From Variovorax paradoxus (lineage in GTDB: Bacteria; Pseudomonadota; Gammaproteobacteria; Burkholderiales; Burkholderiaceae_C), in contig NZ_JAUSRN010000005.1 of NCBI RefSeq assembly GCF_030811855.1, positions 292,415 to 356,414 on the forward strand: a stretch of DNA of 64,000 nucleotides. Reading direction: 5' to 3'. The translations under genes and the position numbers were made by a program. Within the stretch, counting starts at the first letter, position 1; each line of letters begins with the position of its first letter. The notes under the pieces are model-generated. The model saw nothing but the letters and a program-made list of their open reading frames with translations, made no database searches and was not told where the DNA came from. Of the stretch, positions 32,021 through 42,521 are shown in pieces.

Positions 32021-34429
32021 ATGCAAGAAACTTCACGCCCCAAAGGGCCAGCCAAGACCTCTCCCCCCTCACGACCAGCCTGGCTGAAATGGCTGTTGCG
32101 CTTCACGGTATGGGGAGCCGGCATCGTCGCAGCCAGCGTTTTGGCGGTTCTGTGCGTGATCGCGGTTGCCCTCGCGGTTGCCTACCCCAATCTTCCTGAC
32201 ATCTCGGAGCTGTCGGACTATCGTCCGAAGCTGCCGCTGCGGGTGTTCTCCGCCGAAGGCATCCTGATTGGAGAATTCGGCGAAGAGCGCCGCAATCTAA
32301 CCCCGATCGCGGCAATCCCCAAGCTGGTGAAGGAGGCGGTGTTGGCCGCTGAAGACACCCGCTTCTATGACCATGGCGGCGTCGACTACAAAGGCATGGT
32401 GCGCGCGGGCCTGGCCAACATGAACCGCGTGAAGAGCCAGGGCGCGTCGACCATCACCATGCAGGTGGCGCGCAACGTCTACCTGAGCTCGGAAAAAACG
32501 CTGACGCGCAAGATCTACGAGGTGCTGCTCACTTTCAAGCTGGAGCACCTGCTCACCAAGGACCAGATCTTCGAGATCTACCTGAACCAGATCTACCTGG
32601 GCAACCGCGCCTACGGCTTTGCCGCCGCATCCGAAGCCTATTTCGGCAAGCCCCTGCAAGAACTCTCCATTGCGCAGGCAGCCATGCTGGCGGGCCTTCC
32701 GAAGGCACCCGGCGCAAACAACCCGGTCAACAATCCGCAACGGGCGCGCGGGCGCCAGTTCTACGTGATCGACCGGATGCAGGAAGCGGGCTTCATCACC
32801 GCCGAGCAGGCAGCCGAGGCCAAGAAGGAAGAGCTGCATCTGCGCGACGCGGCCGATCCGAACCGGCTGCATGCCGAGTACGTGGCCGAAACCGTGCGCC
32901 AACTGATGTATGCCCAATACGGCGACAGCACCTACACCCGGGGGCTCAAGGTCTACACCTCGCTGGTGGCCGCCGACCAGGCCGCCGCATACAAGGCGCT
33001 GCGCAAGGGCATCATGGATTACGAGCGGCGCCAGATCTACCGCGGCCCCGAAAAGTTCGTCGATCTGCCGAACGATCCCAAGGATCTCGACGAAGCGGTG
33101 GACGACGCGCTGACCGACCACCCGGACAACGGCGACGTGATGGCGGCCGTGGTGCTCAAGGCCAACGCCAAGGAAATCACGGCCGTGCGCGGCAACGGCG
33201 ACCCGGTGCAGATCACGGGCGAGGGCCTCAAGCCCGCGCAGTCCGGCCTTTCCGACAAGGCGCCGCCCAACATCAAGATCCGCCGCGGTGCGGTGATCCG
33301 CGTGGTCAAGACGCCCAAGAACACCTGGGAAATCACTCAGCTGCCCGAGGTGGAAGGCGCATTTGTCGCCATGGACCCGCGCGACGGCGCCATCAAGGCG
33401 CTGGTGGGTGGGTTCGATTTCGGCAAGAACAAGTTCAACCACGTCACGCAGGCCTGGCGCCAGCCGGGTTCGAGCTTCAAGCCGTTCATCTACTCGGCGG
33501 CGCTCGAGAAGGGCTTCACGCCGTCCACGGTCATCAACGACGGCCCGCTCTTTTTCGATGCCGGCACCACCGGCGGCCAGCCCTGGGAACCCAAGAACTA
33601 CGGCGGCGGCTACGACGGTCCCATGTCGATGCGCACCGCGCTGATGAAGTCGAAGAACCTCGTGTCGATCCGCATCCTGCAATCGATCGGCACGCGCTAC
33701 GCGCAAGACTGGATCACCAATTTCGGCTTCGATAAAGACAAGCACCCGGCCTACCTGCCGATGGCGCTGGGCGCGGGTTCGGTCACGCCGATGCAGATGG
33801 CCGTGGGCTATTCGGTATTCGCCAATGGCGGCTACCGCGTCAACCCGTATCTGGTGACCCGCATCACCGACCACAAGGACAAGGTGCTGGTCGACAAGCA
33901 GCCGCCGCTGCTCAACGAGACGATCCGCGCCATTCCCCAGCGCAATGCCTTCATCATGGACACGCTGCTGCAATCCGTGACGCGCGCCGGCACTGCGGCC
34001 AAGGCCCAGGCCATGCTGAAGCGGACCGATCTCTACGGCAAGACCGGCACCACCAACGACTCGCTGGACGCCTGGTTCGCGGGCTTCCAGCCGACGATGA
34101 CGGCGATCTCGTGGATTGGCTACGACACGCCGCGCAACCTTGGCGACCGCGAGACCGGCGGCGGCCTGAGCCTGCCGATCTGGATCAACTTCATGGAGAC
34201 GGCGATCAAGGGCGTGCCCGTGACCGAACTGTCGGCCACGCCGCCGCAGGGCGTCGTGAGCGTGGGCGGCGAGTGGTACTACGACGACTACGCACCCGGC
34301 CGCGGCGTTGCCAGCCTGGGCGTGGACAGCGCGGCCGCTCAGCCGGCGGAGTCTCTGAGCGGCGTTCCGGTGAGCCCGCCCCCGCCGCCGGAAGAACGCA
34401 ATCGGATCCTCGACCTCTTCAGGAACTGA
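32021..34429 (+). CDS. mrcA: Penicillin-binding protein 1A, bifunctional class A
   Basis: Inner-membrane peptidoglycan synthase with glycosyltransferase and transpeptidase activity, 802 residues. One transmembrane helix is at about 30-52. The glycosyltransferase domain has the catalytic Glu in AAEDTRFYDHGGVDYKG and the second motif QGASTITMQVARN. An OB-like insert follows. The transpeptidase has Ser484 in SSFK (484-487), SKN at 544-546 and KTG at 674-676. The C-terminus is Pro-rich. A GTG at 32003 is in frame, but ATG 32021 (MQETSRPKG) fits the promoter better. The divergent pilMNOPQ-ponA layout is standard in beta- and gammaproteobacteria. Confidence 0.96.
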   Translation: MQETSRPKGPAKTSPPSRPAWLKWLLRFTVWGAGIVAASVLAVLCVIAVALAVAYPNLPDISELSDYRPKLPLRVFSAEGILIGEFGEERRNLTPIAAIPKLVKEAVLAAEDTRFYDHGGVDYKGMVRAGLANMNRVKSQGASTITMQVARNVYLSSEKTLTRKIYEVLLTFKLEHLLTKDQIFEIYLNQIYLGNRAYGFAAASEAYFGKPLQELSIAQAAMLAGLPKAPGANNPVNNPQRARGRQFYVIDRMQEAGFITAEQAAEAKKEELHLRDAADPNRLHAEYVAETVRQLMYAQYGDSTYTRGLKVYTSLVAADQAAAYKALRKGIMDYERRQIYRGPEKFVDLPNDPKDLDEAVDDALTDHPDNGDVMAAVVLKANAKEITAVRGNGDPVQITGEGLKPAQSGLSDKAPPNIKIRRGAVIRVVKTPKNTWEITQLPEVEGAFVAMDPRDGAIKALVGGFDFGKNKFNHVTQAWRQPGSSFKPFIYSAALEKGFTPSTVINDGPLFFDAGTTGGQPWEPKNYGGGYDGPMSMRTALMKSKNLVSIRILQSIGTRYAQDWITNFGFDKDKHPAYLPMALGAGSVTPMQMAVGYSVFANGGYRVNPYLVTRITDHKDKVLVDKQPPLLNETIRAIPQRNAFIMDTLLQSVTRAGTAAKAQAMLKRTDLYGKTGTTNDSLDAWFAGFQPTMTAISWIGYDTPRNLGDRETGGGLSLPIWINFMETAIKGVPVTELSATPPQGVVSVGGEWYYDDYAPGRGVASLGVDSAAAQPAESLSGVPVSPPPPPEERNRILDLFRN

Positions 34430-34443
34430 AAGAAAACGGCGGG

Positions 34444-34776
34444 TCAGGCAGCCGCAAACTCCAGCGGCTGCCCGGCCTGCAGACTCGCTTCGCGCGACAG
34501 ATTGCCGAAGAACTCCTCGCCCGTTTTGGTGTCGACCCAGGCCTTGCCGTCGTAGCGGTAGTGATAGCCGCCAGAGCGCGCGGCAAGCCAGATCTCCTGC
34601 AGGGGCTTCTGCAGATTCACGATCAACTGACTGCCGTTCTTGAATGAAATCGTGATCATCCCGCCGACGCGCTGGTTGTCGATATCGGCATCGGTCGCGT
34701 CGTTGATGCGGTCGCAGCCACGCTCGATGGCGGCGAGCGCCGCTTCGGCGCGGTCCATGTATTCGGAGTCGGTCAT
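34444..34776 (-). CDS. cyaY: CyaY, bacterial frataxin
   Basis: Iron-binding regulator of iron-sulfur cluster assembly by IscS/IscU in the cytoplasm. The 109-residue protein has the acidic first helix ([15 protein letters not shown]), the beta-sheet with [17 protein letters not shown], and the conserved Trp motifs [16 protein letters not shown] and [11 protein letters not shown]. The ATG at 34776 is preferred; the longer frame to 34806 would overlap the divergent lptM. It converges on mrcA with 14 bases between the stops. Confidence 0.94.
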   Translation of the reverse strand: MTDSEYMDRAEAALAAIERGCDRINDATDADIDNQRVGGMITISFKNGSQLIVNLQKPLQEIWLAARSGGYHYRYDGKAWVDTKTGEEFFGNLSREASLQAGQPLEFAAA

Positions 34777-34788
34777 TACAATTTCGCT

Positions 34789-35076
34789 ATGTTGAATGTT
34801 CGTCAAATTCTAGTGAGCGCCCCCAGCCGCGCTGCGCTCATGGTCTGCCTCGCTGCCGCAGCGGGCGGTTTGGCTGCCTGCGGGCAGCGCGGGCCGCTCT
34901 TTCTTCCGACCGATCCGGCAGCCGCCCAGCGCGCCACCTTGCCGCAGCTGCTCACGCCGGGCGGGCCTCGCGCCAGTTCCGACGCGGACGCCGCAGCGCC
35001 CAAGCCTGCTGCCGCCAGCAGCGCTCCAGCGCCGGCCGCCGGCGCCACCACCGGCACGGGAGCGCCCAAGCAATGA
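34789..35076 (+). CDS. lptM: LptM (YifL-like) lipoprotein
   Basis: Small outer-membrane lipoprotein; in E. coli LptM helps disulfide maturation of the LPS translocon LptD/LptE. The 95-residue precursor has lipobox LAAC with Cys31, followed by the family signature GQRGPLFLP. The rest is Ala/Pro/Thr-rich and probably disordered. It begins 12 bases from the divergent cyaY start and overlaps lysA by ATGA. The cyaY-lptM neighbourhood also exists in E. coli, which supports the assignment. Confidence 0.88.
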   Translation: MLNVRQILVSAPSRAALMVCLAAAAGGLAACGQRGPLFLPTDPAAAQRATLPQLLTPGGPRASSDADAAAPKPAAASSAPAPAAGATTGTGAPKQ

Positions 35077-36350
35077 CGAACGCTTCTCTCCCCGGACATC
35101 CGCATATCGCGCTGCGCGACGACTCGCTCCACGTCGAAGGGCTCCGCCTGGATGCGCTCGCGCGCGAACACGGCACGCCGCTGTTCGTCTATTCGAAGCA
35201 ATGGATGTTGGACGCATTGGCCGCCTACCAGCGCGGCTTCGAGGGCCGCGACGCGCTCATCTGCTACGCGATGAAGGCAAATTCATCGCTGGGCGTGCTG
35301 CGCGTGTTTGCCGAGGCCGGCTGCGGCTTCGACATCGTGTCGGGCGGCGAACTGGCGCGCGTGCTGGCAGTGGGCGCCGATCCGGCCAAGATCATCTTCT
35401 CTGGCGTGGGCAAGACGCGCGCCGAGATGCGCCAGGCCCTTGTGGCCGGCATTGCCTGCTTCAACGTGGAGAGCGAAGCCGAACTCGACGTTCTCAATGA
35501 AGTGGCCTTGGCCGAAGGGCGCCGCGCGCCTATCAGCATCCGCATCAATCCGAACGTCGATCCGAAGACGCACCCCTATATTTCCACCGGCCTCAAGGGC
35601 AACAAGTTCGGCATTGCCCATGACCGCGCGGTCGAGGCCTATCGCCATGCAGCCAGGCTGCCGGGCCTCGATGTGGTCGGCATCGACTGCCATATCGGCT
35701 CGCAGATCACCGAAGCCTCGCCCTATCTGGACGCGTGCGACCGAATACTCGATTTGGTCGAGGCCATCGAGGCGGCCGGCGTGCCGATCCATCACCTGGA
35801 TTTCGGCGGCGGTCTGGGCATCGACTACAACGGCGAAGTGCCACCCAAGGCCGATGCGCTCTGGCAGCAGCTGCTCGCGCGGCTCGATGCGCGCGGCTTC
35901 GGGCAGCGCAAGCTCGTGATCGAACCCGGCCGTTCGCTGGTCGGCAATGCGGGCGTGTGCGTGACCGAGGTACTTTTTACCAAGCCCGGCGAAGACAAGA
36001 ATTTCTGCATCGTCGACGCGGCCATGAACGACCTGCCCCGGCCGGCCATGTACCAGGCATTCCAGAAGATCGTGCCGGTGCGCGTTCGCCCCGGCAACGA
36101 AATCATCTACGACGTGGTCGGGCCGGTGTGCGAAAGCGGCGATTGGATCGGCCGCGACCGTGCGCTCAACGTGGCCGCCGGCGACCTGCTGGCGGTGCTG
36201 TCCGCGGGTGCCTACTGCATGAGCATGTCCAGCAACTACAACACGCGGGGCCGTGCCGCCGAAGTGCTGGTGAGCGGCCAGCGCGCCACGCTGATCCGTC
36301 GTCGCGAGACGATGGAAGACCAGCTGCGCAGCGAGCAGGTCGAGGGCTGA
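35073..36350 (+). CDS. lysA: LysA, diaminopimelate decarboxylase
   Basis: PLP enzyme that makes L-lysine from meso-diaminopimelate. The 425-residue fold-type III protein has the PLP lysine at about residue 68 in CYAMKANSS, GCGFDIVSGGEL after it, the HIGSQITE and FGGGLGIDY motifs, EPGRSLVGNAG, and the second-subunit catalytic Cys in GPVCESGDW. The C-terminal YNTRGRAAEVLV is typical. It is translationally coupled to lptM (ATGA) and converges on msrQ. Confidence 0.97.
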   Translation: MTNASLPGHPHIALRDDSLHVEGLRLDALAREHGTPLFVYSKQWMLDALAAYQRGFEGRDALICYAMKANSSLGVLRVFAEAGCGFDIVSGGELARVLAVGADPAKIIFSGVGKTRAEMRQALVAGIACFNVESEAELDVLNEVALAEGRRAPISIRINPNVDPKTHPYISTGLKGNKFGIAHDRAVEAYRHAARLPGLDVVGIDCHIGSQITEASPYLDACDRILDLVEAIEAAGVPIHHLDFGGGLGIDYNGEVPPKADALWQQLLARLDARGFGQRKLVIEPGRSLVGNAGVCVTEVLFTKPGEDKNFCIVDAAMNDLPRPAMYQAFQKIVPVRVRPGNEIIYDVVGPVCESGDWIGRDRALNVAAGDLLAVLSAGAYCMSMSSNYNTRGRAAEVLVSGQRATLIRRRETMEDQLRSEQVEG

Positions 36351-36360
36351 CGCGCGCAGG

Positions 36361-37020
36361 TCAGCTGGCGCTGCGCAGCGGCTTCTCGCTGCCGCCGCGC
36401 ACACCTGCGGACGCTTTTGGCTTGCGCTTGTTCGCGTAGTTCCACACGCGCCAGCCGAGCAGCACCGCGATGATCGCGGCGTAGACGAACACCTCGGCAA
36501 AGTTGTTCTTGCCTGCGCGCATCCAGAAAAAGTGCAGCAAACCGAGGCCGGAGATCACGTAGACCAACTTGTGCAGCATCTGCCAGCGTTTGGCGCCCAT
36601 CGCCTTGATGGCGCGGTTGAACGAGGTGGCGGCCAGCGGCGTCAGCAGCACGAAGGCCGAGAACCCCACCAGGATGAACGGCCGCTTGGCGATGTCCTTG
36701 GCGATGTCGGCCCACTCGAAGCCCATGTCGAACCAGCTGTAGCACAGCAGGTGCAGCACCACGTAGAAGTAGGCGAACAGCCCCAGCATGCGGCGAAAGC
36801 GCGCGAGCGCATTGGCCTTGGTAATCACTCGCAGCGGCGTCACGGCCAGCACGATGCAGATGAAGCGCAAGGTCCAGTCGCCGGTGGCGCGAATCAGGAA
36901 TTCGGCCGGGTTGGCGCCCAGCCCGTCGGTGAATGCGCCATAGGTCAGCCGCGCGAACGGCAACAGGCACAACAGAAAAATGACCGGCTTGGCCGCCGGA
37001 TGCATGAGCAGCTTGTTCAT
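36361..37020 (-). CDS. msrQ: MsrQ, haem-binding membrane subunit of the periplasmic methionine sulfoxide reductase
   Basis: Six-helix inner-membrane b-type cytochrome (formerly YedZ) that passes electrons from the quinone pool or flavin reductase to MsrP. The 219-residue protein has hydrophobic segments from residue 10 onward; haem-ligand histidines are expected in YFYVVLHLLCY and MLHKLVYVISGLGLLHFFW. The C-terminal 25 residues are basic and Ser-rich. It lies 28 bases after msrP, its functional partner. Confidence 0.94.
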   Translation of the reverse strand: MNKLLMHPAAKPVIFLLCLLPFARLTYGAFTDGLGANPAEFLIRATGDWTLRFICIVLAVTPLRVITKANALARFRRMLGLFAYFYVVLHLLCYSWFDMGFEWADIAKDIAKRPFILVGFSAFVLLTPLAATSFNRAIKAMGAKRWQMLHKLVYVISGLGLLHFFWMRAGKNNFAEVFVYAAIIAVLLGWRVWNYANKRKPKASAGVRGGSEKPLRSAS

Positions 37021-37048
37021 GGGGCAAGGGCCGGTTGGCGGTGCGGGC

Positions 37049-38059
<1,011 letters not shown>

Positions 38060-38176
38060 GGTGGTGGCCTTTCGCGTGAATCGTTGTGCTCAGGGTAGTT
38101 CGTGCAATTCCCTGATTCGGTTACGCGCAATGGCGGCGCGTGGTTTCAATTCTTCGCGAAAAGGTGGCCGCCCGCA

Positions 38177-39493
38177 CTACAAGGTACCGTAGCTGTGCAG
38201 CCCACTCAGGAACATGTTCACACCCAGGAACGCAAAGGTGGTCACGGCCAGGCCTCCCAGCGCCCACCATGCGGCCACTGTGCCGCGAAGGCCCTTGACC
38301 AGCCGCATGTGCAGCCACGCCGCGTAGTTGAGCCAGACGATCAGGGCCCAGGTTTCCTTCGGGTCCCAGCTCCAGTAGCCGCCCCAGGCATCAGCCGCCC
38401 ACAGGGCGCCGAGCACGGTCGCAATGGTGAAGAAGGCGAAGCCGACCGTGATCGACTTGTACATCACGTCGTCGAGCACCTCGTTGGCGGGCAGCCGCGC
38501 GGCAATGCGCTTGCGCCCGAGCAGGATGCCCGCGGCGATGAGCGCGGAGATGCCGGCATAGATCACCCAGTAGCTGCCGCCGGCCTCCTGCACTCGCTGG
38601 CGGAATGCCACCGGCACGAAGCACAGCGCCACGCCCAGCAGCCATATCGGCGTGAGCTTGTACCAGCGCGTCTCTTCTGCCTGCTCCTTGATGAGGTAGG
38701 CGAAGGCCACCATGGCCGCGAGCGCGAAGGTGCCGTAGCCGATGAAATTGGCCGGGACGTGAAGCTTCATCCACCAGCTCTGCAGCGCGGGCACCAGCGG
38801 CTGTATTTCGTGCGCATTGCGCACCAGCGTGTACCAGAGCAAAAAGCCGACCGCCGCGCTCACCACCAGCATGACGAAGGCGCCGAGCGTGCGCGTACCG
38901 TAGCGCGATTCGAAGTAAAGATAGAAGGCCGTCGTGAGCCAGCAGAAAAGCACGAAGACTTCATACAGGTTGCTGACGGGAATGTGGCCGATGTCCGGTC
39001 CGAGCAGGTGGCTCTCGTACCAGCGCACCATGGTGCCGGTCAGTGCCATGGCAACGGCGGCCCAGGCGAGGCGGGAGCCGATCATGTCGAAGGTGTCGCC
39101 CTGCTTGCCGCCGAAGAAACCAAACCAGTAGAACAGCGTGCTCATGAAGAACAGCACGCTCATCCAGAGAATGGCCGACTGGCTCGACAGGAAGTACTTG
39201 AGCCAGAACACCGTGTCTGCGCGCGCCAGGTCGCCTTGGTAGGACACGATGGCCAGCAGCGCGGCCGCGGCGACCACGATGGCCAGCACCCGCAGCGGGC
39301 GCCAGAACCAGCCGATGGCGATGATCGAGACCATGGCCGCGCCAAGGATGGGCTTCTCGTAGTAGTCCATCGAGCCCGCATACCGGGCAAAGGCAAACAG
39401 GCCGCCTGCCAGCACCAGCGCAGCAAACACCCAGTCGAAAAGATTGCGGCGGGAAAACCAGCTTTCGTGGAGCGTGAGGGTGGTGGTGTTCAT
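38177..39493 (-). CDS. ccsB: CcsB (CcsA/ResC-type) System II cytochrome c synthase membrane subunit
   Basis: Polytopic protein that with ResB exports haem and attaches it to CxxCH motifs of apocytochromes c in the periplasm. The 438-residue product has many transmembrane segments and the tryptophan-rich haem motif WGGYWSWDPKETWALIVW. External histidines near YESHLLGPDIGH, and those in NAAWLH-type contexts, are the expected haem ligands. The ATG at 39493 (MNTTTLTLHE) is preferred over a longer frame that lies inside resB; it overlaps the resB stop by ATGA. Confidence 0.95.
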   Translation of the reverse strand: MNTTTLTLHESWFSRRNLFDWVFAALVLAGGLFAFARYAGSMDYYEKPILGAAMVSIIAIGWFWRPLRVLAIVVAAAALLAIVSYQGDLARADTVFWLKYFLSSQSAILWMSVLFFMSTLFYWFGFFGGKQGDTFDMIGSRLAWAAVAMALTGTMVRWYESHLLGPDIGHIPVSNLYEVFVLFCWLTTAFYLYFESRYGTRTLGAFVMLVVSAAVGFLLWYTLVRNAHEIQPLVPALQSWWMKLHVPANFIGYGTFALAAMVAFAYLIKEQAEETRWYKLTPIWLLGVALCFVPVAFRQRVQEAGGSYWVIYAGISALIAAGILLGRKRIAARLPANEVLDDVMYKSITVGFAFFTIATVLGALWAADAWGGYWSWDPKETWALIVWLNYAAWLHMRLVKGLRGTVAAWWALGGLAVTTFAFLGVNMFLSGLHSYGTL

Positions 39494-41658
39494 GGCGTGG
39501 CCTGTCCTTCTTTCTTGAGCGCAAGCAGCTTGTGCTTGAGGTGCTCGAACTCGCGATCGCTGTCCATGGTCTTGCGGTTGACCGAGAACGCCATCGTCGC
39601 GGCAGTGGTGTTGTCTCCGGAGCTCGCGCCATTGGGTGTGAGCCACACCCAGAGCCGGCGTTCGCGCACGTACAGCATGGCAAAAATGCCGACGATCAGC
39701 AACAGGCAGCCCAGATAGACCACGTTCTTGCCGGGCGCGCGCGCCACCTGGAACACGCTGGCCTGCACCTGGGTGAAATCGGTCATCATCATGGCGACCG
39801 GCGCGGGGTAGAAGTACGCGTCGCTGATGGCCAGCACCGCCTGGGTCAGGAAAGCCTGCGACTTCTGGTCGCTTGGCAGTGCGGACAAGCCGGCGCCCTC
39901 GCGGCTCAGGTTGAGCACTTCGAACAGCACGTCATTGAGGATGCGCACCAGCACCGCGCCGGCACGTTCGCGCTCAGCTTCAGGCACGTTGGCTTCCATG
40001 AATTCCGCAATCGCCTGCCAGCCGCCCTTGGTGGCGGCGTCGGCCTTGGCGCGCTCGCTGCCGGCGAACAATGCCAGTGCGCGCGCCGCCGACACGCGCA
40101 ATTGCTCGGCCATTTCGGGACGCTTTGGATCCACGGCCTTGGCGATGTAGCGCTCGACCGCGCGGGTGCGGGTATCGGCATCGGCCAGCGCGGTGCGCAT
40201 GCGCACGAAGCTGTCCATGGAGCCCTGGTCGTCCGCCGGTACGCGCAAGTAGCGGAATGGCTCCTCGGGCTTCTCGCGCATGCCGAGCAGGAACACGGGC
40301 TGCCCGTCGCCGGTGTCGACCGGCACCATGTAGTTTTGATATTCGCGCGCCTGGCCCGCGGCATCGCGCAGCTTGTAGCCGATGCTCGGGCCGATGTTGC
40401 GCAGCACCTTCGGCTTGCTGGTCTTGTTGGCAGCGCCCAGGCGCGATTCGATGTCGTGGCGCAGGTCGACCTTGCGCACGTCGGCGCCGCTGCCCATGGC
40501 GCCGCCATCGGCAAAGTTCTCGACGTTGATCACCCGCAGCGCGGCATATTCGAGCGTGAGCTTTTCCTTGCCGTTGGTGATTTCGGTGTTCGGTCCACCG
40601 ATGACGCCCTCGACCTCGAAGGGCTTGGCCGCGGCCGCCATCGGCACGGCCTTGAGCTTCACCTTGGAGCCGCCGTCGTCGAAGCTCGACTGGTAGATTT
40701 CCACGCCCTTGTAGCTGGCGGGATGGTTCACCTCGATGCGCGCCGGCACCTGCGCGCCGGTCTCGCGGTCATGCAACACCACCTCGCTCGCAAAAAGCTT
40801 GGGCATGCCGGTCGAGTAGTAGTCGACGATGAATTTCTTGAGTTCGATGGAGAACGGCAGCTCCTGCAGCAGCACGCCGTCGCTTTGCTGCAAGATGGCC
40901 ACGCTGCCCTGCCCGCCTTCGGGCACCAGGATGTTGCCGCGGAAGGTCGGGTTGCGGGGCGACAGCCGGTGCTGGGGCGGCACGTCGGCAATCATGCCGC
41001 CGCCGGTGAACACGCTCTTGCCGTTGAACCAGGTCTGGGCGCGGACCACCAGATCGCCGTCGAGCAGTCCGCCGATGCACACCAGCACGATGGCGCTGTG
41101 GGCGGCGATGTAGCCGAGCTTGTGGGCTCCGCCCGCGCGCGCAGCGACCATCCAGCCCGCATCGGAATGTCCGTTCACGGCTTCGCGCTGCTGCAGCTTG
41201 ACCTTCCAGCCGCCGCTCACCAGCAGCTGGCCGATGCGGTTGGCAGCCGCTGCGGGCGCTTCGTCGAGTTGGGTTTCAGCGCGTTGCCCGAAAGCCTTGA
41301 GGCTCTGGGCGCGAATCCCTTCCTTGAAGGTCTTCAGGTCCACAAAGATGCGCGGCGTGTTGCGCGCAATGCAAAGCGAAGTGCTAATCACCAGGAACAG
41401 CAGGATCAGCAGGAACCACCAGGCGCTGTAGACCGAATCGAGCTTGGCCGCGCGGAACAGCTCGGCCCAGAACGGCCCGAACTGATTGACGTAGTTGTTG
41501 ATCGACTCGTGCTGCTTGAGCACGGTGCCAATGATCGATGCGATGCAAATGACGGTGAGCAGCGCAATCGCGAACCGCATCGACGAAAACAGCTCCACCG
41601 CGGCGCGAAGAGCGTGCGGGCCGCGATGAACGCGAAGGCCATGGGTGGAGACAGACAT
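39490..41658 (-). CDS. resB: ResB (Ccs1)-like cytochrome c biogenesis protein
   Basis: Partner of CcsB in System II cytochrome c maturation; 722 residues. Two or three transmembrane helices lie near the N-terminus (AIALLTVICIASIIGTVL, then WWFLLILLFLVISTSLCIARN), one near the middle (IAAHSAIVLVCIGGLLDGDLV), and one near the C-terminus (NVVYLGCLLLIVGIFAMLYV) after a large periplasmic domain. An in-frame ATG at 41706 sits inside the cytochrome terminator hairpin and is rejected; the ATG at 41658 (MSVSTHGLR) fits. Confidence 0.93.
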   Translation of the reverse strand: MSVSTHGLRVHRGPHALRAAVELFSSMRFAIALLTVICIASIIGTVLKQHESINNYVNQFGPFWAELFRAAKLDSVYSAWWFLLILLFLVISTSLCIARNTPRIFVDLKTFKEGIRAQSLKAFGQRAETQLDEAPAAAANRIGQLLVSGGWKVKLQQREAVNGHSDAGWMVAARAGGAHKLGYIAAHSAIVLVCIGGLLDGDLVVRAQTWFNGKSVFTGGGMIADVPPQHRLSPRNPTFRGNILVPEGGQGSVAILQQSDGVLLQELPFSIELKKFIVDYYSTGMPKLFASEVVLHDRETGAQVPARIEVNHPASYKGVEIYQSSFDDGGSKVKLKAVPMAAAAKPFEVEGVIGGPNTEITNGKEKLTLEYAALRVINVENFADGGAMGSGADVRKVDLRHDIESRLGAANKTSKPKVLRNIGPSIGYKLRDAAGQAREYQNYMVPVDTGDGQPVFLLGMREKPEEPFRYLRVPADDQGSMDSFVRMRTALADADTRTRAVERYIAKAVDPKRPEMAEQLRVSAARALALFAGSERAKADAATKGGWQAIAEFMEANVPEAERERAGAVLVRILNDVLFEVLNLSREGAGLSALPSDQKSQAFLTQAVLAISDAYFYPAPVAMMMTDFTQVQASVFQVARAPGKNVVYLGCLLLIVGIFAMLYVRERRLWVWLTPNGASSGDNTTAATMAFSVNRKTMDSDREFEHLKHKLLALKKEGQATP

Positions 41659-41691
41659 CGGCAGGCGGGGAAGAGAGAAATAGGGAAAAAG

Positions 41692-41730
41692 CAAAGGGCG
41701 GGCCATCCAGCTGGATCGGCCCGCCCTTTG
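41692..41730 (-). terminator. Strong intrinsic terminator between the cytochrome c gene and resB
   Basis: A perfect 12-bp inverted repeat (AAAGGGCGGGCC at 41693-41704, GGCCCGCCCTTT at 41718-41729) encloses the palindrome ATCCAGCTGGAT. On the minus strand it is followed by GCTTTTTCCC, so it should stop transcripts of the cytochrome gene, which ends at 41783, before resB. The resB-ccsB pair therefore probably needs its own start or readthrough. Confidence 0.8.
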
Positions 41731-41782
41731 TTTGGGTTTGTTATCGGCGGTTAGTTCACGCCGGAGGGCGTGCGTGGGAGCG

Positions 41783-42451
41783 TCAGCGCAGGCCGGCGAT
41801 GTAGTCCGCGACGGCCTTGATTTCGCGGTCGTTGAGCTTGGCCGCAACGCCGGTCATGGGCGCGCTGTTCTGGCGCACGTTGTCCCGGAAGGCAACAAGC
41901 TGTGCCACCGTGTACTCCGCATGCTGGCCGCCCAGGCGCGGGTATTGCGCGGGCATGCCGGCGCCGTTGGGGCTGTGGCAGCCGGCGCAAGCCGGGACCT
42001 GGCGATCGGCAATGCCGCCGCGGTAGATCTTTTCGCCCAGCGCCACGAGGTCCTTCTCCTTGGAGAAGCCGGTCTTGACCTTCTTGGAACCCACGAACCA
42101 GGCGATGTTGCGCATGTCCTCGTCGGACAGCTTGGCGGCCATGGGCTGCATGATCGGGCTCTTGCGCTTGCCGGACTTGAATTCCTGCAGCTGCTTGAGG
42201 ATGTATTCGGGGTGCTGCTGCGCCAACTTCGGGTTTGCCGCAATGGCCGAGTTGCCGTCCGCGTTGTGGCAGGAAGCACAGGCCTGCACAGCGGAATTGA
42301 ACACCGCGTCGCCCTTGGCGGGATCGGGCTTGGCCGGCTTGGCCGCTGCGGGTGCAGCAGCCGGTGCGGCGGCATGATCGTCAGCCGCAAGGCTCGCGCT
42401 GGCTGCGACACCCATGAGGGCTGCAAGCAGAAAATTGGCAAACAACTTCAT
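41783..42451 (-). CDS. Dihaem cytochrome c (cytochrome c4-type)
   Basis: Periplasmic electron carrier with two haem c groups. The 222-residue precursor has a signal peptide ending near SLAADD, an Ala/Pro-rich linker (about 24-44) and two cytochrome c domains with CASCH at 58-62 and CAGCH at 155-159. Each domain has downstream methionines (MQPMAAKLSDEDM and SAPMTGVAAKLNDREI) for axial ligation. The long upstream open frame overlaps yihA and is not coding. Proximity to resB-ccsB, which mature such proteins, and divergence from yihA are typical. Confidence 0.94.
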   Translation of the reverse strand: MKLFANFLLAALMGVAASASLAADDHAAAPAAAPAAAKPAKPDPAKGDAVFNSAVQACASCHNADGNSAIAANPKLAQQHPEYILKQLQEFKSGKRKSPIMQPMAAKLSDEDMRNIAWFVGSKKVKTGFSKEKDLVALGEKIYRGGIADRQVPACAGCHSPNGAGMPAQYPRLGGQHAEYTVAQLVAFRDNVRQNSAPMTGVAAKLNDREIKAVADYIAGLR

Positions 42452-42468
42452 ATCGGGGGCTCGATTTA

Positions 42469-42496
42469 TTGGCGCAAAACCCCGCGATTCTACAAT
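42469..42496 (+). promoter_or_regulatory. Probable sigma-70 promoter of yihA
   Basis: TTGGCG (42469-42474) and TACAAT (42491-42496) are spaced by 16 bases between the divergent cytochrome and yihA genes. Transcription would begin near 42503. The in-frame ATG at 42495 lies inside the -10 box and cannot be in this transcript, which supports the ATG at 42522 as the yihA start. Confidence 0.55.
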
Positions 42497-42521
42497 GGCA
42501 GCCCGTTCCGAAAGCTCATTG

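Noticed and set aside
39532..41754. A 740-codon plus-strand frame opposite resB
   Set aside because: Mirror frame of a GC-rich gene with His/Arg/Ala-rich product; it also crosses the strong terminator hairpin.
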